From Methanolacinia sp964465295 (GTDB lineage Archaea; Halobacteriota; Methanomicrobia; Methanomicrobiales; Methanomicrobiaceae): a DNA stretch of 10,161 nt. The notes below the pieces were generated by a model. The model ran no database searches and had not been told where the DNA came from. It saw nothing but the letters and a program-made list of their open reading frames with translations. Location of the stretch: positions 1 through 10,161 of the forward strand of contig CAYXKC010000053.1 of assembly GCA_964465295.1 (NCBI GenBank), written 5' to 3'. Of this stretch, positions 6,741 through 10,161 are shown in pieces. The translations under genes were made by a program, and so were the position numbers. Within the stretch, counting starts at the first letter, position 1; the number at the start of each line of letters is the position of its first letter.

Positions 6741-6803
6741 TTCTCTACACACTTTATTTGTAGGGGATGATAAAAACTGATTGCATTAATACAGGCAGCG
6801 GAT
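6741..6803. promoter_or_regulatory. Divergent promoter region between rio2 and the ttuA-like gene
   Basis: Only 63 bases separate two divergent starts. The element GATAAAAAC at 6769-6777 reads as a TATA-like sequence toward the right, predicting transcription near 6798 and a leader of about 5 bases for the gene at 6804. The same bases read TTTTTATC toward the left, predicting a start near 6748 and a leader of about 8 bases for rio2. A further ACAAATAAAG lies at 6752-6761 on the minus strand, and TTAAT at 6786-6790. Neither gene has a good ribosome site, in line with nearly leaderless messages. Confidence 0.45.
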
Positions 6804-7691
6804 ATGAAGTGTTCAAAGTGTGGCAGGGATGCAATCCTGTTCCAGAACTATTCGGGCATGCACCTCTGCAAAACCCATTTCATTGCCGACTTTGAAGCAA
6901 GGGCCAAAAAGTCGATCAGGAGATACGGGTGGATCTCGCAGGGCGACGTCATAGCCGTCGCCATGAGCGGAGGAAAGGACTCGGCCGCCGTTCTGCACTT
7001 CATAACCAAAACCTTTGGAATGAGAAGGGATATCAGCATATTCGCACTCTCAATCGACGAGGGAATCGGTGGCTACAGGGATATGGAGGTTGTCAGGAAG
7101 ATAGCCGAAAATTACGGGGTGCCTTTCCATTCGGCATCGTTCAAAGATTCCTACGGGTTCACGCTCGATGATATCGTGCAGAGAGAAGGGGATACGAGAT
7201 CGTGCTCCCGCTGCGGGGTATTGAGAAGGCATCTTCTAAATAAAACCGCAAGAGAACTCGGTGCGACTAAGATCGCGCTGGGCTTCAACCTCGACGACGA
7301 GGCCCAGTCGGTGCTCATGAACGCCCTCCGGGGCGATGCGGAGACGCTGACCAGAAGGCAGGTGCCAATAGAAGGATTTGTCCCGAGAATCAGGCCGTTC
7401 ATCCACCTGCCTGAAAGAGAGGTTGCACTTTATGCAGCCCTTAACGTGGAGGGATTCATCGGGGCCGGGTGCCCCTATTCGGCAAACGCCCTGCGTGCAG
7501 ACGTAAGGGAGATTTTGAATATCTATAACTATAAGCACCCTGCAACAAAATACGCACTTGTAAATCTCGCAGAAGAGTTGAAATCCCCAAAACCGGAAGA
7601 TAAATCCGGGCCGTCAATATGCCCGGTCTGCGGCGAACCTGTTTTCGGGGATTGCCAGGCATGCAGGATTGTTGGGGAGATGACAAGATGA
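6804..7691 (+). CDS. TtuA/Ncs6-type tRNA 2-thiouridine synthetase
   Basis: A 295-residue PP-loop ATPase of the TtuA/Ncs6/Ctu1 group, which adenylates C2 of a tRNA uridine and replaces the oxygen with sulfur. An N-terminal zinc finger is formed by C3, C6, C22 and H25. The PP-loop SGGKDS is at 55-60. C134-x2-C137 and C223 match the three cysteines that hold the [4Fe-4S] cluster in TtuA-like enzymes. The FNLDDEAQ motif (161-168) and a C-terminal zinc finger (C273, C276, C284, C287) complete the family pattern. Whether the target is U34 (Ncs6 type, wobble position) or U54 (TtuA type, T-loop) cannot be told from sequence alone. The sulfur donor, a ubiquitin-like protein in archaea, is not encoded here. 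It is the first gene of the rightward run and overlaps the channel start as ATGA. Confidence 0.93.
   Translation: MKCSKCGRDAILFQNYSGMHLCKTHFIADFEARAKKSIRRYGWISQGDVIAVAMSGGKDSAAVLHFITKTFGMRRDISIFALSIDEGIGGYRDMEVVRKIAENYGVPFHSASFKDSYGFTLDDIVQREGDTRSCSRCGVLRRHLLNKTARELGATKIALGFNLDDEAQSVLMNALRGDAETLTRRQVPIEGFVPRIRPFIHLPEREVALYAALNVEGFIGAGCPYSANALRADVREILNIYNYKHPATKYALVNLAEELKSPKPEDKSGPSICPVCGEPVFGDCQACRIVGEMTR
7674..7679 (+). promoter_or_regulatory. Ribosome binding site of the potassium channel gene
   Basis: GGGGAG lies 8 bases before ATG at 7688, within the last codons of the tRNA-thiolation gene. It supports this start, which begins directly at the basic N-terminus before helix 1, over a frame extension reaching back to 7619. 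Confidence 0.6.
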
Positions 7692-9433
7692 AAAGAAACA
7701 GGATCTCGAGAGTCCTTAACCGTCTTTTATTCAGGGACAGGCTGAATTTTTATATTGCACTTCTGATATTCCAGGTAATCTTCTATTCGATTCTCCTGTA
7801 CTACGCAATACCTTACCTGGAAGGAGAGAGGATAACATATCCGGACTCTGTACTTTTTGTGCTGCAGACGATGACGACCGTCGGCTACGACCTCCTGACT
7901 TTTTTCCCGGCTGAAAATCCGGTTACCGTCATCATTATAATTGTAATAATGGCTACGGGAGTATTCACCGTCCTCATGATCATCCCGGCGATGCTGACAC
8001 CTTTCATCCAGGAGGCGCTAAGACCCCAGCCGCCCGAAGACCTCGGAAAAAAAATATCCGGACACGTGATAGTTGCAGGATATAACGAGACTTCAAAATC
8101 CCTCATAGAAAGCCTTCTTGTATCGAATTTAAAGGTGGTCCTTGTTATAGAGGATAAAGATACGGCTATTGAAGCAATGCATGATTTCTCCGGCAATAAA
8201 AAAGAAATCCATATCGTGAGCAGTTCATATGACGATATAGAAACATGGACCGGTGTCGGGATATCGGCTGCAGTGGATGTAATCATCTGCGAACAGGAGT
8301 ATATCTCTGCAAAGATTGTCCTGGGGATACGCGACAGAACGGATGCAGACATCACCGTTATCGTCAACCGACTTTTATATGGCAGGTACCTGCGCTATGC
8401 CGGTGCCGATCACGTAATATCGCCAAAGGATATTACGGGAAGAATCCTCGCAAGGCACGCATCACTGACTGCCGAAGTGGATATAATATACGAAGCCACA
8501 AAGGATAAAAGATTAAACCGCCCGGAGATTGAAAACCAGTTAAAATTCGTATACATCACGATCGCAGAAGGCTGCAGGATAATCGGAAGGACGCTCGATG
8601 AACTCGGCCTTGAAGAGAAATACGGGGTAAAACCCGTATTCCTTATGAAAAAAGGGCATTTCTACTTTGAAAAGGGGGAGGAGGTTCCAATCGACAGGTC
8701 CACGACAATTTTCCTCCTGGGGCGAAAAGAATCCCTGGACTCCCTTTTTAACGAGGAGCTCGTCTGTCCTGTAAGGGAAGAGAAGTTCGCTGTAATCACC
8801 GGACACGGGGACCTCGGCAGGGTTGTTGAAAAAGAGCTTGAAAAGGCAGGCGTAAGCCCGATTATTATCGACCCGGCGATTGACGAGACTGTCGGCATTA
8901 AAGGAGACGGACAGGACCTGTCGACTTTAAAGGCCGCACACATTGAAAAGGCCCAGGCATGCATAACCGCGGCCGATGACGACGATGTGAATATCTTTAC
9001 GACACTTCTTGCACGAAATTTAAACCCGGGGATGCATATTCTGTCAAGGGCGAACAAGGCATCCTCGGTTGAAAAGCTCTACCGGGCGGGAGCGGATTTT
9101 GTTGCCCTGATGCCGACTCTCGGCGGACAGATCATCGCAGGGATCGTTCTCAGGGATATCGTATCCGTACTCCTCGACCTCCCGAAGAACAGGAAGGTCA
9201 TAATGAAGCATGTCACTGAAGATATCGCCATTTCCGTTCGTGAATGCGAGAGACTGACCAGGGTCAGGATACTGGCAGTTGAAGGTCCGGGCAAATCCCT
9301 GATTATGCCTAAACCCGAAAGCCGGATAGAGAAGGGTGATTCGGTAATTGCTCTTGGAGATTTCCTGTTGTTAAAGAAACTGATAAAGATACTCTCAGGT
9401 GAGGATTATGGAAGATTTATGCGAAGGCTGTGA
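7688..9433 (+). CDS. Potassium channel with tandem RCK (TrkA-N/TrkA-C) domains
   Basis: A 581-residue membrane protein with a two-helix pore and two RCK units, the layout of GsuK and of the BK-channel gating ring, expected as a homotetramer in the cell membrane. Helix 1 is about 20-43, pore helix 53-63, filter T64-V-G-Y-D68, helix 2 about 78-103. RCK1 starts at 125 with HVIVAG; its glycine loop GYNETS (131-136) is degenerate, though E155 sits at the end of strand 2. A TrkA-C-like segment spans about 282-347. RCK2 starts at 366 with an intact GHGDLG (372-377) and D395 at the end of strand 2, the acidic residue typical of NAD-type binding; a second TrkA-C lies at about 505-570. The filter ends in Asp instead of the usual Gly (TVGYG). 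The gene overlaps the thiolation gene by 4 bases and nadE by 26. Confidence 0.92.
   Translation: MKRNRISRVLNRLLFRDRLNFYIALLIFQVIFYSILLYYAIPYLEGERITYPDSVLFVLQTMTTVGYDLLTFFPAENPVTVIIIIVIMATGVFTVLMIIPAMLTPFIQEALRPQPPEDLGKKISGHVIVAGYNETSKSLIESLLVSNLKVVLVIEDKDTAIEAMHDFSGNKKEIHIVSSSYDDIETWTGVGISAAVDVIICEQEYISAKIVLGIRDRTDADITVIVNRLLYGRYLRYAGADHVISPKDITGRILARHASLTAEVDIIYEATKDKRLNRPEIENQLKFVYITIAEGCRIIGRTLDELGLEEKYGVKPVFLMKKGHFYFEKGEEVPIDRSTTIFLLGRKESLDSLFNEELVCPVREEKFAVITGHGDLGRVVEKELEKAGVSPIIIDPAIDETVGIKGDGQDLSTLKAAHIEKAQACITAADDDDVNIFTTLLARNLNPGMHILSRANKASSVEKLYRAGADFVALMPTLGGQIIAGIVLRDIVSVLLDLPKNRKVIMKHVTEDIAISVRECERLTRVRILAVEGPGKSLIMPKPESRIEKGDSVIALGDFLLLKKLIKILSGEDYGRFMRRL
9397..9403 (+). promoter_or_regulatory. 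Ribosome binding site of nadE
   Basis: AGGTGAG lies 4 bases before ATG at 9408, inside the channel gene's last codons. The alternative GTG at 9399 lies within this very site, so the ATG is the better start. Confidence 0.6.
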
Positions 9434-10154
9434 ATGTGAAAGGATAGAGCAGATGATCAGGCATACCCTGTGGTCGTCTAAAAAGAAGAAGATAGTAATC
9501 GGGCTTTCAGGCGGAATCGACTCTGCACTATCGGCCGCCTTCTCGGCCGGGGCTGTCGGCGGGGAGAATTTATGCGGGTATTTTCTGCCTTCGGATGTAA
9601 CCCCGGGCAATGACAGGGCGGACGTGGAAGAACTCTGCGAAAAATTCGAAATCCCGCTTACCATTGTGCCGATAGCCCCAATCCTCGGTTCATTCGAAAG
9701 TATCCCGGATTATAATGAGACAAAATACCTCCGTGGCAACCTTATGGCAAGAATAAGGATGACAATTCTCTATTATTATGCCAACCTGAATGACGGGCTC
9801 GTCTGCGGGACATCGAACAGGACCGAATATCTTCTTGGCTACTGCACGAAACACGGGGATGAGGCCGCCGATATCCAGCCGCTTCTTCACCTGTACAAAA
9901 CGGACGTCCGGAGACTTGCCGCTGAAAAGGGCGTCCCGAAATCGATAATCGATAAAAAACCCTCCGCAGGGCTCTACCCGGGACAGACCGACGAGGACGA
10001 ACTCGGCTTTTCATACGGGGAGATCGACGCCGCCCTCAGGTCTCTTGAGGCAAACGGGTGGAAGGCATCGGGAAGGATCGAGGAGGAGATCCTTGCGAAG
10101 GTTCAGGGATCCGCCCACAAGAGAAACGGGCCCCCTAATCTTCTGGGGCTTTGA
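9408..10154 (+). CDS. nadE: NH3-dependent NAD synthetase
   Basis: Converts nicotinic acid adenine dinucleotide to NAD with ATP and ammonia, the last step of NAD synthesis. The 248-residue protein is a single synthetase domain without the glutaminase part, so ammonia is the expected nitrogen donor. Motifs: the N-type PP-loop SGGIDS (34-39), GNLMARIRM (110-118), GTSNRTEYLLGYCTKHGD (134-151) with the substrate- and metal-contacting residues, the flexible loop KPSAGLYPGQTDEDELG (184-200), and the C-terminal HKRNGPP (237-243). Cysteines C5, C8 and C10 at the N-terminus are extra to the core fold. The start at 9408 lies 26 bases inside the channel gene, so the two are co-transcribed and probably translationally coupled. 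Only 7 bases follow the stop before the window ends. Confidence 0.95.
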   Translation: MEDLCEGCECERIEQMIRHTLWSSKKKKIVIGLSGGIDSALSAAFSAGAVGGENLCGYFLPSDVTPGNDRADVEELCEKFEIPLTIVPIAPILGSFESIPDYNETKYLRGNLMARIRMTILYYYANLNDGLVCGTSNRTEYLLGYCTKHGDEAADIQPLLHLYKTDVRRLAAEKGVPKSIIDKKPSAGLYPGQTDEDELGFSYGEIDAALRSLEANGWKASGRIEEEILAKVQGSAHKRNGPPNLLGL

Positions 10155-10161
10155 AGGATTT

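Noticed and set aside
7619..7687. Longer start for the potassium channel adding 23 residues, including cysteines.
   Set aside because: The extra residues are the C-terminal zinc finger region of the thiolation gene read in another frame, and ATG 7688 has a good ribosome site.

Overview
The window looks like chromosome of a methanogenic euryarchaeon, most likely of the order Methanomicrobiales. This is judged from the archaeal gene set (RIO2 kinase, COG2433/DUF460 RNase H-fold protein, TtuA/Ncs6-type tRNA thiolation enzyme, PKD-repeat surface protein), TATA-box-like promoters with very short or no leaders, an oligo-T terminator, GGAGGTGA-type ribosome binding sites and moderate G+C. The order-level assignment is an inference from gene style, not from a marker tree. 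I see no CRISPR array, insertion sequence, tRNA, rRNA or phage gene. The window is coding-dense and no gene-free stretch exceeds about 125 bases.

Layout, left to right. Bases 1-1282 (minus) hold the first 427 codons of a large secreted protein made of tandem PKD domains; its 3' end lies beyond the left edge. Bases 1283-1403 hold its promoter and the terminator of the unit upstream. Bases 1404-2187 (minus) hold an overlapping pair: a four-helix membrane protein with two cysteine clusters, then a small helix-hairpin-helix protein of the Cdd1 type. Bases 2245-6740 (minus) hold a tightly packed run transcribed as rio2, DUF460 protein, thiL, ogg, joined by overlaps or very short gaps. A 63-base divergent promoter region (6741-6803) separates this from a plus-strand run (6804-10154) of a TtuA-like tRNA 2-thiolation enzyme, a two-pore-helix potassium channel with tandem RCK domains, and NH3-dependent NAD synthetase. 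These three also overlap (ATGA, then 26 bases).

Function. The two divergent units both begin with a translation-related gene: RIO2 for small-subunit maturation on the left, TtuA-like tRNA modification on the right. The left unit adds a predicted nuclease-fold protein of unknown role, thiamine diphosphate synthesis and repair of 8-oxoguanine. The right unit couples a nucleotide-sensing potassium channel to NAD synthesis, which is notable because RCK domains commonly bind NAD(H) or related nucleotides. There is no obvious new multi-gene defence or mobile system. The points most worth a second look are the TVGYD selectivity filter and nadE coupling of the channel, the apparent duplicated RNase H fold in the DUF460 protein, the double cysteine motif of the membrane protein, and an inverted repeat sitting on a predicted TATA box.
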